DNA of 8,248 nt, taken from an uncultured Lachnospiraceae bacterium. GTDB taxonomy: Bacteria; Bacillota; Clostridia; Lachnospirales; Lachnospiraceae. Both the position numbers and the translations under genes were made by a program. Below are positions 1 through 6,876 of this stretch, one piece after another; the stretch's first letter is position 1; every line of letters starts with the position of its first letter. A model generated the notes under the pieces. It was not told where the DNA came from. It was given only the letters and a program-made list of their open reading frames with translations, and made no database searches. The stretch is taken from NCBI GenBank assembly GCA_946538445.1, contig CAMNGO010000084.1, forward strand, positions 1 to 8,248. Reading direction: 5' to 3'.

Positions 1-350
1 GCATGATCGTGGAGAGTATTTTTGAGAATCGTTTCCGATATGTGGAAGAACTCCGCAAGATGGGATCGAACTTCAAGATCCTGGATGGAAGTACGGCTAT
101 CATAACCGGTGTGGAGAAATATGTTGGAGCGGAGCTGGATGCTCCGGATCTGCGTGCAGGCGCCGCCCTTGTGATCGCCGGTCTGGCAGCAGACGGATAT
201 ACCACCATCAATCAGATCGGATATATCCAGAGGGGATACGAGCGGTTTGAAGAGAAACTGAGAGGCCTTGGCGGCCGCATAGAAAAAGTTGATTCCGATG
301 AGGAATTGAACCGTTTTATATTCAGCAGCGGAAGCATCAAGAAGAATTAA
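1..350 (+). CDS. murA: UDP-N-acetylglucosamine 1-carboxyvinyltransferase, C-terminal fragment (5' end outside window)
   Basis: This is the C-terminal part (about 115 codons, reading phase starting at base 3) of the enzyme that transfers enolpyruvate from PEP to UDP-GlcNAc, the first committed cytoplasmic step of peptidoglycan synthesis. Family landmarks seen are ESIFENRFRYVEELRKMG, the TAIITGVEKY strand, the highly conserved DLRAGAALVIAGLAADG segment, and the closing IQRGYERFEEKLRGLGG. The ATG at base 3 is an internal Met, because this segment normally sits about 300 residues into a protein of roughly 420. The catalytic PEP-binding Cys loop lies upstream and cannot be inspected. Firmicutes often carry two paralogues (MurA and MurZ), and this fragment does not decide which one it is. 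The stop codon lies 22 bp before metK with no terminator between, so the two genes are probably co-transcribed. Confidence 0.93.
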   Translation, partial: MIVESIFENRFRYVEELRKMGSNFKILDGSTAIITGVEKYVGAELDAPDLRAGAALVIAGLAADGYTTINQIGYIQRGYERFEEKLRGLGGRIEKVDSDEELNRFIFSSGSIKKN

Positions 351-372
351 ATATATATATGGAGATTACAAG

Positions 373-1560
373 ATGGAAAGAAGATTATTTACTTCAGAAT
401 CAGTAACAGAAGGACATCCTGATAAAATGTGTGATCAGGTGTCCGATGCGATTCTGGATGCGTTGATGGAAGCGGATCCCATGAGTCGTGTGGCATGTGA
501 GACAGCCATGACCACCGGCCTTGTGCTTGTTATGGGTGAGGTGACCACAAGCGCCTATGTCGATATACAGAAGATTGTGCGTGACACAGTCACAGAGATT
601 GGTTATACCCGCGGAAAATACGGATTTGACGCGGAGACCTGCGGTGTGCTGGTCTCCCTGGATGAACAGTCGGCAGATATCGCTATGGGAGTAGACAAAG
701 CACTGGAAGCAAAAGAACAGGGAATCTCCGAGGAGGAGATTGCAGCCATAGGCGCCGGTGACCAGGGTATGATGTTTGGTTTTGCCGTGAATGAGACGGA
801 GGACTATATGCCCTATCCCATCTCCCTCGCTCACAGACTGGCATTGCAGCTTACCAAGGTTCGTAAGGACGGAACCCTTCCCTATCTGAGACCGGATGGA
901 AAGACCCAGGTGACAGTAGAATATGATGAGAACGACCGTCCCATATCCATCGATACCGTGGTGCTCTCCACCCAGCATGATCCTGATGTAACCCAGGAGA
1001 AGATCCGGGAAGATATCAGAAAATATGTATTCGATCCCGTTCTTCCCAAGGACATGGTGGACGAAAATACAAAATATTTTATCAATCCGACAGGCAGATT
1101 CGTAATTGGCGGACCCCATGGAGACAGCGGCCTCACAGGACGAAAGATCATCGTGGATACTTACGGCGGATATGCCCGTCACGGTGGCGGGGCTTTCTCC
1201 GGAAAGGACTGTACCAAGGTGGACCGGTCTGCGGCTTATGCAGCAAGATATGTGGCCAAAAACATTGTTGCGGCAGGAATTGCCGACAAATGTGAGATTC
1301 AGCTCTCCTATGCCATCGGTGTAGCCCGCCCCACTTCCATCATGGTGGATACCTTCGGGACCGGAAAGCTTCCGGAAGAGACCATCGTCAATATGATCCG
1401 TGAGAATTTTGACCTGCGTCCTGCCGGCATTATCGAGATGTTGAATCTGCGGAGACCGATTTATAAACAGACTGCAGCCTACGGACATTTCGGGAGAAGC
1501 GACCTTGACCTCCCCTGGGAGAAGCTGGATAAAGTGGAAGCTTTGAAAGCATATCTGTAG
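373..1560 (+). CDS. metK: S-adenosylmethionine synthetase (methionine adenosyltransferase)
   Basis: This enzyme makes S-adenosylmethionine from methionine and ATP in the cytoplasm, releasing phosphate and pyrophosphate. The 395-residue length is normal for bacterial MetK. Motifs seen are EGHPDKMCDQVSDAILD (residues 13-29, with the catalytic-site His15), GAGDQGMMFG (127-136, the ATP-binding signature), DSGLTGRK (251-258) and the glycine-rich phosphate loop GGGAFSGKD (271-279). The ATG is preceded by GGAG at 361-364 with an 8-nt spacer. The leader to murA is only 22 bp and contains an (AT)5 run, so there is no room for a SAM riboswitch directly upstream. Any methionine-dependent control would have to act further upstream or not at all. 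All catalytic regions are present and the gene looks intact. Confidence 0.98.
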   Translation: MERRLFTSESVTEGHPDKMCDQVSDAILDALMEADPMSRVACETAMTTGLVLVMGEVTTSAYVDIQKIVRDTVTEIGYTRGKYGFDAETCGVLVSLDEQSADIAMGVDKALEAKEQGISEEEIAAIGAGDQGMMFGFAVNETEDYMPYPISLAHRLALQLTKVRKDGTLPYLRPDGKTQVTVEYDENDRPISIDTVVLSTQHDPDVTQEKIREDIRKYVFDPVLPKDMVDENTKYFINPTGRFVIGGPHGDSGLTGRKIIVDTYGGYARHGGGAFSGKDCTKVDRSAAYAARYVAKNIVAAGIADKCEIQLSYAIGVARPTSIMVDTFGTGKLPEETIVNMIRENFDLRPAGIIEMLNLRRPIYKQTAAYGHFGRSDLDLPWEKLDKVEALKAYL

Positions 1561-1593
1561 AGGCTGATTCCGATTATACATAACAGAGAAAGA

Positions 1594-1664
1594 AGAAGTA
1601 CTTATTATGTCAGTTACTGGGATGAGAAGTACTTCTTATTCATATCATACGCAGGAGTACTTAT
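1594..1664 (+). repeat. three iterated 12-bp palindromic elements in the metK-coaBC spacer
   Basis: Three near-identical elements with consensus AGRAGTACTTMT lie at 1594-1605 (AGAAGTACTTAT), 1625-1636 (AGAAGTACTTCT, a perfect palindrome) and 1653-1664 (AGGAGTACTTAT). They start 31 and 28 bases apart. Copies 1 and 2 also form a perfect 11-bp inverted repeat (1593-1603 with 1627-1637). Copy 3 contains the coaBC Shine-Dalgarno AGGAG (1653-1657) and ends exactly at the start codon. In RNA, copy 2 can pair with copy 1, leaving the Shine-Dalgarno free, or with copy 3, covering it; the second pairing has ten Watson-Crick pairs, one G-U and one mismatch. No U-run follows, so this is not a typical intrinsic terminator. 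It could be a translational switch, a processing site or repeated binding sites for a dimeric regulator. The repeats are seen; the function is inferred. Confidence 0.6.
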
Positions 1665-2891
1665 ATGTTAGAAGGAAAAGTTGTCGTTCTTGGAGTGACA
1701 GGAAGTATCGCTGCCTATAAGATCGCAAACCTTGCCAGCATGCTTGTGAAACAGCACTGTCAGGTTCATGTGATCATGACGCAGAATGCAACGAATTTTA
1801 TCAATCCCATCACCTTTGAGACCCTGACGGGCAACAAATGCCTGGTGGATACCTTTGACCGTAATTTTCAGTTCCATGTAGCCCATGTATCTCTGGCTCA
1901 GAAAGCGGATGTGATTCTGGTTGCCCCGGCCTCTGCCAATGTGATCGGCAAAGTGGCAGGAGGGATCGCCGATGACATGCTGACCACCACCATCATGGCA
2001 TGTCCGGGCAAAGTGATGTTCTCACCGGCAATGAATGTAAATATGTTCCGGAATCCGATCCTGCAGCAAAATCTCGAAAAACTGAAAAGTTTCGGTTATG
2101 AGGTCATTGATCCTGCAGTGGGATACCTGGCCTGCGGGGACACCGGCGCAGGTAAGATGCCTGAGCCCGAGACCCTTATGGAATACATCCTGAGAGAGAT
2201 CGCCTGTGAGAAAGACCTGAAAGGAAAGAAGATTCTGGTCACAGCCGGACCCACCAGGGAATCCATCGATCCGGTCCGTTATATCACCAACCATTCCACC
2301 GGAAAGATGGGATATGCGGTTGCGAGAAGGGCCATGCTGCGGGGGGCGGATGTCACCCTGATCTCAGGTCCTACCCAGCTGAATGACGTGCCCTTTATCA
2401 AAAAGGTTGATATCGTCTCTGCCCAGGATATGTTTGAAGCGGTGAGAGACAACCTGGAAGGTTCGGATTTCCTGGTTAAGGCGGCAGCCGTGGCAGATTA
2501 TACCCCTTCCGTGGTAAGTGATGAGAAGGTAAAAAAGAAAGACGGCGATATGATCATCGAACTGAAGCGGACCCAGGATATCCTTGGTTATGTGGCAGAG
2601 CATAAAAAAGAAGGACAGATCATCTGTGGTTTCTCCATGGAAACCCAGAATATGCTTGAGAACTCCAGAAAGAAACTGGATAAGAAAAAACTGGACATCA
2701 TCGTCGCCAATAATCTGAAAGTAAAAGGTGCCGGATTCGGAACGGACACAAATGTAGTCACCATGATCACGGCAGATGAAGAGATCTCCCTGGAGATCAT
2801 GTCCAAAGATGACGTGGCAGATGCGATTCTTGATCAGCTGTTGCATCTTAGCAGGGTGATGAGCGCAAAGAAAGGAGAACCGGCAGATTGA
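1665..2891 (+). CDS. coaBC: bifunctional phosphopantothenoylcysteine decarboxylase / phosphopantothenate-cysteine ligase
   Basis: This protein performs two consecutive steps of coenzyme A synthesis: joining 4'-phosphopantothenate to cysteine (CoaB) and decarboxylating the product to 4'-phosphopantetheine with FMN (CoaC). The 408-residue length is normal for the fusion. The N-terminal flavoprotein half shows GVTGSIAAYK (10-19), the active-site His74 in HVSL, APASANVIGKVAGGIADD (87-104), PAMNVNM (121-127) and the reactive Cys157 in ACGDTGAGKM. The C-terminal ligase half shows TAGPTRESIDPVRYITNHST (193-212), KAAAVADYTP (272-281), KRTQDIL (301-307), GFSMET (322-327) and a Lys-rich loop KKKLDIIVANN (340-350). 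Phe128 replaces the Trp usual after the PAMN motif in many homologues, a conservative change. The Shine-Dalgarno AGGAG (1653-1657) has a 7-nt spacer. The stop codon overlaps the next start. Confidence 0.97.
   Translation: MLEGKVVVLGVTGSIAAYKIANLASMLVKQHCQVHVIMTQNATNFINPITFETLTGNKCLVDTFDRNFQFHVAHVSLAQKADVILVAPASANVIGKVAGGIADDMLTTTIMACPGKVMFSPAMNVNMFRNPILQQNLEKLKSFGYEVIDPAVGYLACGDTGAGKMPEPETLMEYILREIACEKDLKGKKILVTAGPTRESIDPVRYITNHSTGKMGYAVARRAMLRGADVTLISGPTQLNDVPFIKKVDIVSAQDMFEAVRDNLEGSDFLVKAAAVADYTPSVVSDEKVKKKDGDMIIELKRTQDILGYVAEHKKEGQIICGFSMETQNMLENSRKKLDKKKLDIIVANNLKVKGAGFGTDTNVVTMITADEEISLEIMSKDDVADAILDQLLHLSRVMSAKKGEPAD
2872..2890 (+). promoter_or_regulatory. ribosome binding site and TTG start of the pseudouridine synthase gene
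   Basis: AAGGAG (2872-2877) inside the last codons of coaBC is followed after 10 nt by TTG at 2888-2890, which overlaps the coaBC stop as TTGA. Reading the frame upstream gives no other start before a TAG at 2849-2851. The next in-frame Met (residue 25) would remove the conserved N-terminal strand ending in KPIGMPTQ. TTG is therefore the likely start, with translation coupled to coaBC. Confidence 0.8.
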
Positions 2892-3601
2892 GCAGAGGGA
2901 AAAGAGTACCCGTTCTCTATGAGGATGATTGGATCCTGGTCTGTGAGAAACCTATCGGTATGCCTACCCAGAGTGATTCCACCAGGGACATGGATGTGGA
3001 GACCTACCTGAAACATCTTCTGTATGAGAGGCAGGAAGGGGAGGAAGAACCTTATCTTGCAGTCGTCCACCGCCTGGATCGCCCGGTGGGTGGCCTGATG
3101 GTTTTTGCGAAAACCAGGGAAGCTGCGGCACAACTCAGTTTACAGATCCAAAATCATGAATTTGAAAAATGTTACCAGGCTATCGTATGCGGAAGCCTTC
3201 CGGAGGAGGCAGGAAGCTTTGAGGATGATCTCCTGAGAGACGGAAGGAACAATACGACTAGTGTTGTTGCCCCGGGTACAAAAGGGGCCAGGCATGCAGT
3301 GCTGGACTACGAACTGATCGATGAGATAGAGACAAAAGATGGTATTTTGTCCTGGGTTCTCATCTATCTGGAAACGGGAAGACACCACCAGATCCGTGTT
3401 CAGTTCGCAGCAAGAGGCCTGGGTTTATATGGAGATACCAAGTATAACCCGATCTTCCGGAAAAGGAAAAAACAGTATACGGAACTGGGTTTATATTCTA
3501 CAAGAATTGCCTTCATCCACCCCGGGACCGGGGAGGAGAAAACCTTTAAGGTGGACCCGAAAGGAGAAGCTTTTGATCTCATGGATGTGGAGGCATATTA
3601 G
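2888..3601 (+). CDS. RluA-family RNA pseudouridine synthase
   Basis: This is a cytoplasmic enzyme of the RluA/RluC/RluD superfamily that isomerises uridine to pseudouridine in rRNA or tRNA. At 237 residues it is a catalytic domain only, without the N-terminal S4 RNA-binding domain of RluC/RluD. Seen are the opening DDWILVCEKPIGMPTQ (13-28), the catalytic signature HRLDRPVGGLMVFAKT (61-76, nucleophile Asp64), a YQAIVCG strand (96-102) and the family hallmark LETGRHHQIRVQFAARGL (161-178) followed by YGDTKY. The ending LYSTRIAFIHPGTGEEKTF (202-220) is also typical. The target nucleotide cannot be told from sequence, so no symbol is assigned. The start is a TTG overlapping the coaBC stop, and proS follows after 20 bp. 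Confidence 0.92.
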   Translation: MSRGKRVPVLYEDDWILVCEKPIGMPTQSDSTRDMDVETYLKHLLYERQEGEEEPYLAVVHRLDRPVGGLMVFAKTREAAAQLSLQIQNHEFEKCYQAIVCGSLPEEAGSFEDDLLRDGRNNTTSVVAPGTKGARHAVLDYELIDEIETKDGILSWVLIYLETGRHHQIRVQFAARGLGLYGDTKYNPIFRKRKKQYTELGLYSTRIAFIHPGTGEEKTFKVDPKGEAFDLMDVEAY

Positions 3602-3621
3602 CAGGAAAGGAAAATATTATT

Positions 3622-5061
3622 ATGGCAAAAGAAAAAAAGCTTGTTGAAGCGATTACTCCCATGGCAGAAGATTTCGCCCGCTGGTACACAGATGTCTGCG
3701 TCAAGGCGGAACTGGTATCATACTCCAACATCAGGGGATGTATGATCTATCGTCCGAGAGGATATGCCATCTGGGAAAACATTCAGAAGGAGCTGGACCG
3801 CCGTTTTAAAGAAACCGGCGTACAGAATGTCTATCTTCCGATGCTGATTCCGGAGAGCCTTCTTCAGAAAGAGAAAGATCATGTGGAAGGATTCGCCCCG
3901 GAAGTGGCCTGGGTTACTGTGGGCGGACAGGAAGAACTGGATGAGAGACTTTGCGTTCGTCCGACTTCCGAGACTTTGTTCTGCGACCATGTAAAAGACA
4001 TCGTGCATTCTCACCGGGATCTGCCGGTGGTTTACAATCAGTGGTGTTCCGTTCTTCGTTGGGAGAAATCCACCCGTCCTTTCCTTCGCACGGCAGAGTT
4101 CCTGTGGCAGGAGGGCCATACCTTCCACGCCACAGCCGAGGAAGCGGAGGAGAGAACCATCCAGATGCTGAATGTCTACGCGGACTTTGTGGAGGAATGC
4201 CTTGCCATACCTTTGGTTAAGGGACAGAAGACAGATAAAGAGAAATTCGCAGGAGCCATCGCCACTTACACCATAGAAGCGTTGATGCATGACTGCAAAG
4301 CCCTGCAGTCCGGAACCAGCCATAATTTCGGCTCCGGATTTGCGGAAGCCTTCGGTATAACCTATGCCAACAAGGAAAATAAACTTGTTCCGGTTCATGA
4401 GACATCCTGGGGGCTTTCCACCCGTATCATCGGAGCCATCATCATGGTTCACGGCGATGACAGCGGTATCATTCTTCCTCCGAAGATCGCGCCGGTTCAG
4501 ACCATGGTCATCCCGATCCAGCAGAAGAAAGCGGGAGTCCTGGAGATGGCGGATGAGATCTGTGCCAGATTAAAGAAAGCCGGATTCTCCGTCAAGGTGG
4601 ATGATTCGGACAAATCCCCCGGCTGGAAATTCAGTGAGCAGGAGATTCAGGGAATTCCGACCCGTATCGAGATCGGTCCTAAAGACATCGAGAAAGGACA
4701 GGCTGTCATCGTAAGGCGTGACACACGTGAGAAGATCGTCACAGCTCTGGAAGATCTGGAAGAGACCCTCGCCCGGGTTCATGAGCAGATGCAGAAAGAC
4801 ATGTACGATCGTGCCAAGGCTCATCTGGAAAACAATACTCATATCGCCCATAACTGGGAGGAGTTCAATCAGATCCTGGATGAAAAACAGGGATTCATCC
4901 GCGCCATGTGGTGCGGCGAGACAGAGTGTGAGGAGGCCATCAAAGAAGAAAACGGTGCCACCACACGCTGCATCCCCTTTGTTCAGGCAAGGCATGCCGA
5001 TACCTGTGTACACTGCGGGAAACCGGCAAAATATGAAGTTTACTTCGGAAAAGCTTATTAG
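3622..5061 (+). CDS. proS: prolyl-tRNA synthetase, type 3 (archaeal/eukaryotic-like, zinc-binding C-terminus)
   Basis: This class II aminoacyl-tRNA synthetase charges tRNA-Pro with proline. It belongs to the compact type without the editing insertion found between motifs 2 and 3 of E. coli-like ProRS. Seen are motif 1 around PRGYAIWENIQ (45-55) running to NVYLPMLIPE (69-78), the proline-binding loop RPTSETLF (113-120), motif 2 RWEKSTRPFLRTAEFLWQEG (146-165), HNFGSGFAEAF (234-244) and motif 3 GLSTRIIGAIIMVHGDDSG (264-282). An anticodon-binding domain follows (about 290-395), then a C-terminal domain. There, Cys431, Cys436, Cys462 and Cys465 are placed like the zinc ligands of the Thermus enzyme. 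The protein ends in Tyr479, as is usual in this type. The ATG follows AAAGGA (3606-3611) with a 10-nt spacer. Length and motifs are intact. Confidence 0.97.
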   Translation: MAKEKKLVEAITPMAEDFARWYTDVCVKAELVSYSNIRGCMIYRPRGYAIWENIQKELDRRFKETGVQNVYLPMLIPESLLQKEKDHVEGFAPEVAWVTVGGQEELDERLCVRPTSETLFCDHVKDIVHSHRDLPVVYNQWCSVLRWEKSTRPFLRTAEFLWQEGHTFHATAEEAEERTIQMLNVYADFVEECLAIPLVKGQKTDKEKFAGAIATYTIEALMHDCKALQSGTSHNFGSGFAEAFGITYANKENKLVPVHETSWGLSTRIIGAIIMVHGDDSGIILPPKIAPVQTMVIPIQQKKAGVLEMADEICARLKKAGFSVKVDDSDKSPGWKFSEQEIQGIPTRIEIGPKDIEKGQAVIVRRDTREKIVTALEDLEETLARVHEQMQKDMYDRAKAHLENNTHIAHNWEEFNQILDEKQGFIRAMWCGETECEEAIKEENGATTRCIPFVQARHADTCVHCGKPAKYEVYFGKAY

Positions 5062-5086
5062 GATCTGAATCTGTCAGCATAGAATG

Positions 5087-5101
5087 AGAGGAGTTATCAT
5101 G
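5087..5101 (+). promoter_or_regulatory. ribosome binding site that sets the prolyl isomerase start at 5099
   Basis: AGAGGAG (5087-5093) is followed by ATG at 5099 with a 5-nt spacer. A further in-frame ATG at 5084 lies immediately before this site, has no Shine-Dalgarno of its own, and would make the ribosome binding site part of the coding region. The later ATG is therefore chosen. Confidence 0.85.
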
Positions 5102-5848
5102 TCAGAACATATCGTTGCCATCGTGGCCGGAAGAGAGGTTACAGAAAAAGAATTCCAGGAATTTACAGCCAGAATCCCGGAGCAGCAACAGGCTTATATA
5201 CAGACACCTGAAGGGAGGAGACAGGCTCTCACCCAGTACACCAACTATTTCCTGTTCGAAAAACTCGGGGAGGATAAAGGGTACGACCAGTCAGAAGAAT
5301 TCAAAGCCATCATGAAAAATGCCAGGGTGGAGCTGCTCAGCCAGTATTCCCTGACCGAGGAAGTGAAAGACATCACGGCCACAAGAGAGGAATGTCAGGC
5401 CTTCTATGAAGCAAACAAGGGGCAGTTTGAAAAAGGACCTCAGGCCACAGCGAAACATATCCTCACAGATACGGAGGAGGAGATCCATAAGATCAGAAAA
5501 GAGATCGAAGATGGAGTGAAAACTTTTGCTCAGGCTGCACAGGAATATTCCAAGTGCCCATCCAAAGCCCAGGGGGGTAATCTGGGAACCTTCGGAAGAG
5601 GCCAGATGGTTCCGGAATTCGACCGGGCAGTTTTTGAGGGGGAAGTCGGAAAGCTGATCGGGCCTGTAAAAACCACTTTCGGATACCACCTGATCCATAT
5701 CGATTCTCTGGAGCAGGGATCTGTGGCTTCTTTTGAAGAAGTATATCCCAAGATCATGCAGCAGCTGATCAATGAGAAGCAGAACGAAAAGTACATGGCC
5801 TTACGTCAGGGCCTCATCGAGAAATACGGTCTTGAGTTCAAGGAATAA
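5099..5848 (+). CDS. parvulin-type peptidyl-prolyl cis-trans isomerase, cytoplasmic
   Basis: This 249-residue protein has a PpiC/PrsA-type rotamase domain that should speed cis-trans isomerisation of X-Pro bonds. The domain spans about residues 115-204 and shows ATAKHILTD (117-125), a KTFAQAAQEYSKCPS stretch (141-155), the signature GGNLGTFGRGQMVPEFDRAV (159-178) and FGYHLIHI (194-201). The N-terminal 110 residues are helical and charged and resemble the SurA/PrsA-type chaperone arm. Unlike PrsA there is no signal peptide or lipobox, so it probably works in the cytoplasm. The start is ATG 5099, chosen by its ribosome binding site; an in-frame ATG at 5084 would add five residues. It lies 37 bp after proS with no terminator between, so it is probably the last gene of the housekeeping operon. 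The substrate is not predictable. Confidence 0.92.
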   Translation: MSEHIVAIVAGREVTEKEFQEFTARIPEQQQAYIQTPEGRRQALTQYTNYFLFEKLGEDKGYDQSEEFKAIMKNARVELLSQYSLTEEVKDITATREECQAFYEANKGQFEKGPQATAKHILTDTEEEIHKIRKEIEDGVKTFAQAAQEYSKCPSKAQGGNLGTFGRGQMVPEFDRAVFEGEVGKLIGPVKTTFGYHLIHIDSLEQGSVASFEEVYPKIMQQLINEKQNEKYMALRQGLIEKYGLEFKE

Positions 5849-5867
5849 AAAAAATAATACAGGCTTC

Positions 5868-5942
5868 TTTTCTTTTCCAAGAAAAAGAGTTATAATAAAT
5901 CCGTACTCTATAAAGTATAATATTATAATTTAATGATGGAGG
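5868..5942 (+). promoter_or_regulatory. AT-rich promoter region and ribosome binding site of fba
   Basis: The 103-bp spacer before fba holds three TATAAT boxes (5891-5896, 5916-5921 and 5924-5929), each a perfect -10 consensus. None has a good TTGACA-like -35 at 16-18 bp, so the active one cannot be chosen. The third is too close to the ribosome binding site GGAGG (5938-5942, 9 nt from ATG) to give a useful leader. A weak A/T-only-looped hairpin (5867-5887) precedes them; it is not a convincing terminator for the upstream gene. Confidence 0.5.
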
Positions 5943-5951
5943 TAGATCAAA

Positions 5952-6818
5952 ATGGGATTAGTATCAGCTAAAGAGATGCTTCAGAAGGCAAAAGCTGGAC
6001 ATTATGCAGTAGGAGCATTTAACATCAACAACCTGGAGTGGACAAAAGCTATTCTTCAGACTGCAGAAGAATGCAAATCCCCGGTTATTCTTGCCGTATC
6101 TGAAGGCGCCGGAAAATATATGGCTGGTTATAAGACAATCGTTGGTATGGTTAATGGTATGTTGGAAGAGTTAAACATCACTGTTCCGGTAGCTCTTCAT
6201 CTTGACCATGGTTCCTTTGAAGGAGCAAAGAAATGTATCAACGCAGGTTTCTCCAGCGTTATGTTCGACGGATCCAGCCTTCCTTTCGATGAGAATATCG
6301 AAAAGACAAAGATTCTCGTAGATGCTTGTGGCGTACTTGGAATCTCTCTTGAGGCAGAAGTTGGCTCCATCGGCGGCGAGGAAGACGGCGTTATCGGACA
6401 GGGAGAATGTGCAGATCCGAAGGAATGTAAAGCAATCGCTGATCTCGGCATTGACATGCTGGCTTGCGGTATCGGTAACATCCATGGCAAGTATCCGGAA
6501 AACTGGCAGGGATTAAGATTTGACGTTCTTGATGACATTCAGGCTCTGACAGGAGATATGCCACTGGTATTACATGGTGGTACAGGTATCCCGGATGACC
6601 AGATCAAGAAAGCCATCTCTCTCGGCGTTTCCAAGATCAACGTTAACACAGAGTGCCAGCTTGTATTCGCAGAAGCTACCCGTGGATACATCGAGGCAGG
6701 CAAAGACCTTCAGGGTAAGGGATTTGATCCTCGTAAGCTTTTACTTCCGGGCACAGAAGCTATCAAAGCAAAAGTAAAAGAGAAGATGGAAATCTTCGGT
6801 TCCATCGGCAAAGCCTGA
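5952..6818 (+). CDS. fba: class II fructose-1,6-bisphosphate aldolase
   Basis: This zinc-dependent glycolytic and gluconeogenic enzyme cleaves fructose 1,6-bisphosphate to dihydroxyacetone phosphate and glyceraldehyde 3-phosphate. The 288-residue length fits the short class IIb group. Seen are GAFNINNLEW (21-30), HLDHG (83-87, catalytic Asp85 and zinc ligand His86), the loop EAEVGSIGGEED (134-145), GIGNIHGKYP (173-182, zinc ligand His178), LHGGTGIPDD (207-216, zinc ligand His208) and KINVNTE (228-234, phosphate and substrate binding). GNIHGKYP favours fructose-bisphosphate aldolase over tagatose-bisphosphate aldolases of the GatY/KbaY branch, though sequence alone does not exclude activity on both. 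Codon choice (GGT, GTT, ATC, CGT rich) looks more like a highly expressed gene than its neighbours. It has its own promoter region and terminator and is therefore probably monocistronic. Confidence 0.95.
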   Translation: MGLVSAKEMLQKAKAGHYAVGAFNINNLEWTKAILQTAEECKSPVILAVSEGAGKYMAGYKTIVGMVNGMLEELNITVPVALHLDHGSFEGAKKCINAGFSSVMFDGSSLPFDENIEKTKILVDACGVLGISLEAEVGSIGGEEDGVIGQGECADPKECKAIADLGIDMLACGIGNIHGKYPENWQGLRFDVLDDIQALTGDMPLVLHGGTGIPDDQIKKAISLGVSKINVNTECQLVFAEATRGYIEAGKDLQGKGFDPRKLLLPGTEAIKAKVKEKMEIFGSIGKA

Positions 6819-6842
6819 TTTTTATAATTGATTTGTTTGTTC

Positions 6843-6873
6843 AAAAGGAGTCTGTTCTCAGGCTCCTTTTTTT
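6843..6873 (+). terminator. Rho-independent terminator after fba
   Basis: An 8-bp stem GGAGTCTG (6847-6854) / CAGGCTCC (6859-6866), with one G-T wobble, closes a 4-nt loop TTCT. It is preceded by AAAA (6843-6846) and followed by seven T (6867-6873). It lies 24 bp after the fba stop and separates fba from the next operon. Confidence 0.93.
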
Positions 6874-6876
6874 CTT

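Noticed and set aside
3..350. The ATG at base 3 as a true start of a small 115-residue protein
   Set aside because: The sequence is the conserved C-terminal third of MurA, so the Met is internal and the gene begins before the window.
1505..1533. Promoter for coaBC inside the end of metK (TTGACC, 17 bp, GATAAA)
   Set aside because: The -10 match is poor and both boxes are ordinary metK codons; the evidence is too thin to annotate.
400..1581. A long open frame (393 codons) on the minus strand fully antisense to metK
   Set aside because: The plus-strand frame is unmistakable metK with all motifs. The antisense translation is rich in Cys, His and Ile, shows no recognisable domain, and is explained by the codon bias of metK.
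1593..1640. The metK-coaBC inverted repeat as an intrinsic terminator of metK
   Set aside because: The stem is AT-rich with a long loop of about 23 nt, and no T-run follows, so it does not meet the usual pattern.
3718..4452. Minus-strand open frame of 244 codons inside proS
   Set aside because: It lies wholly inside motif-confirmed proS, in a frame mirroring its codons, with no recognisable protein features.
5084..5098. ATG at 5084 as start of the prolyl isomerase
   Set aside because: It would place the strong AGAGGAG ribosome binding site within the coding region and has no such site of its own; ATG 5099 is better placed.
5867..5887. Hairpin CTTTTCTT / AAGAAAAAG as terminator after the prolyl isomerase gene
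   Set aside because: The stem is almost all A-T with a bulge and is followed by purines, not a T-run.
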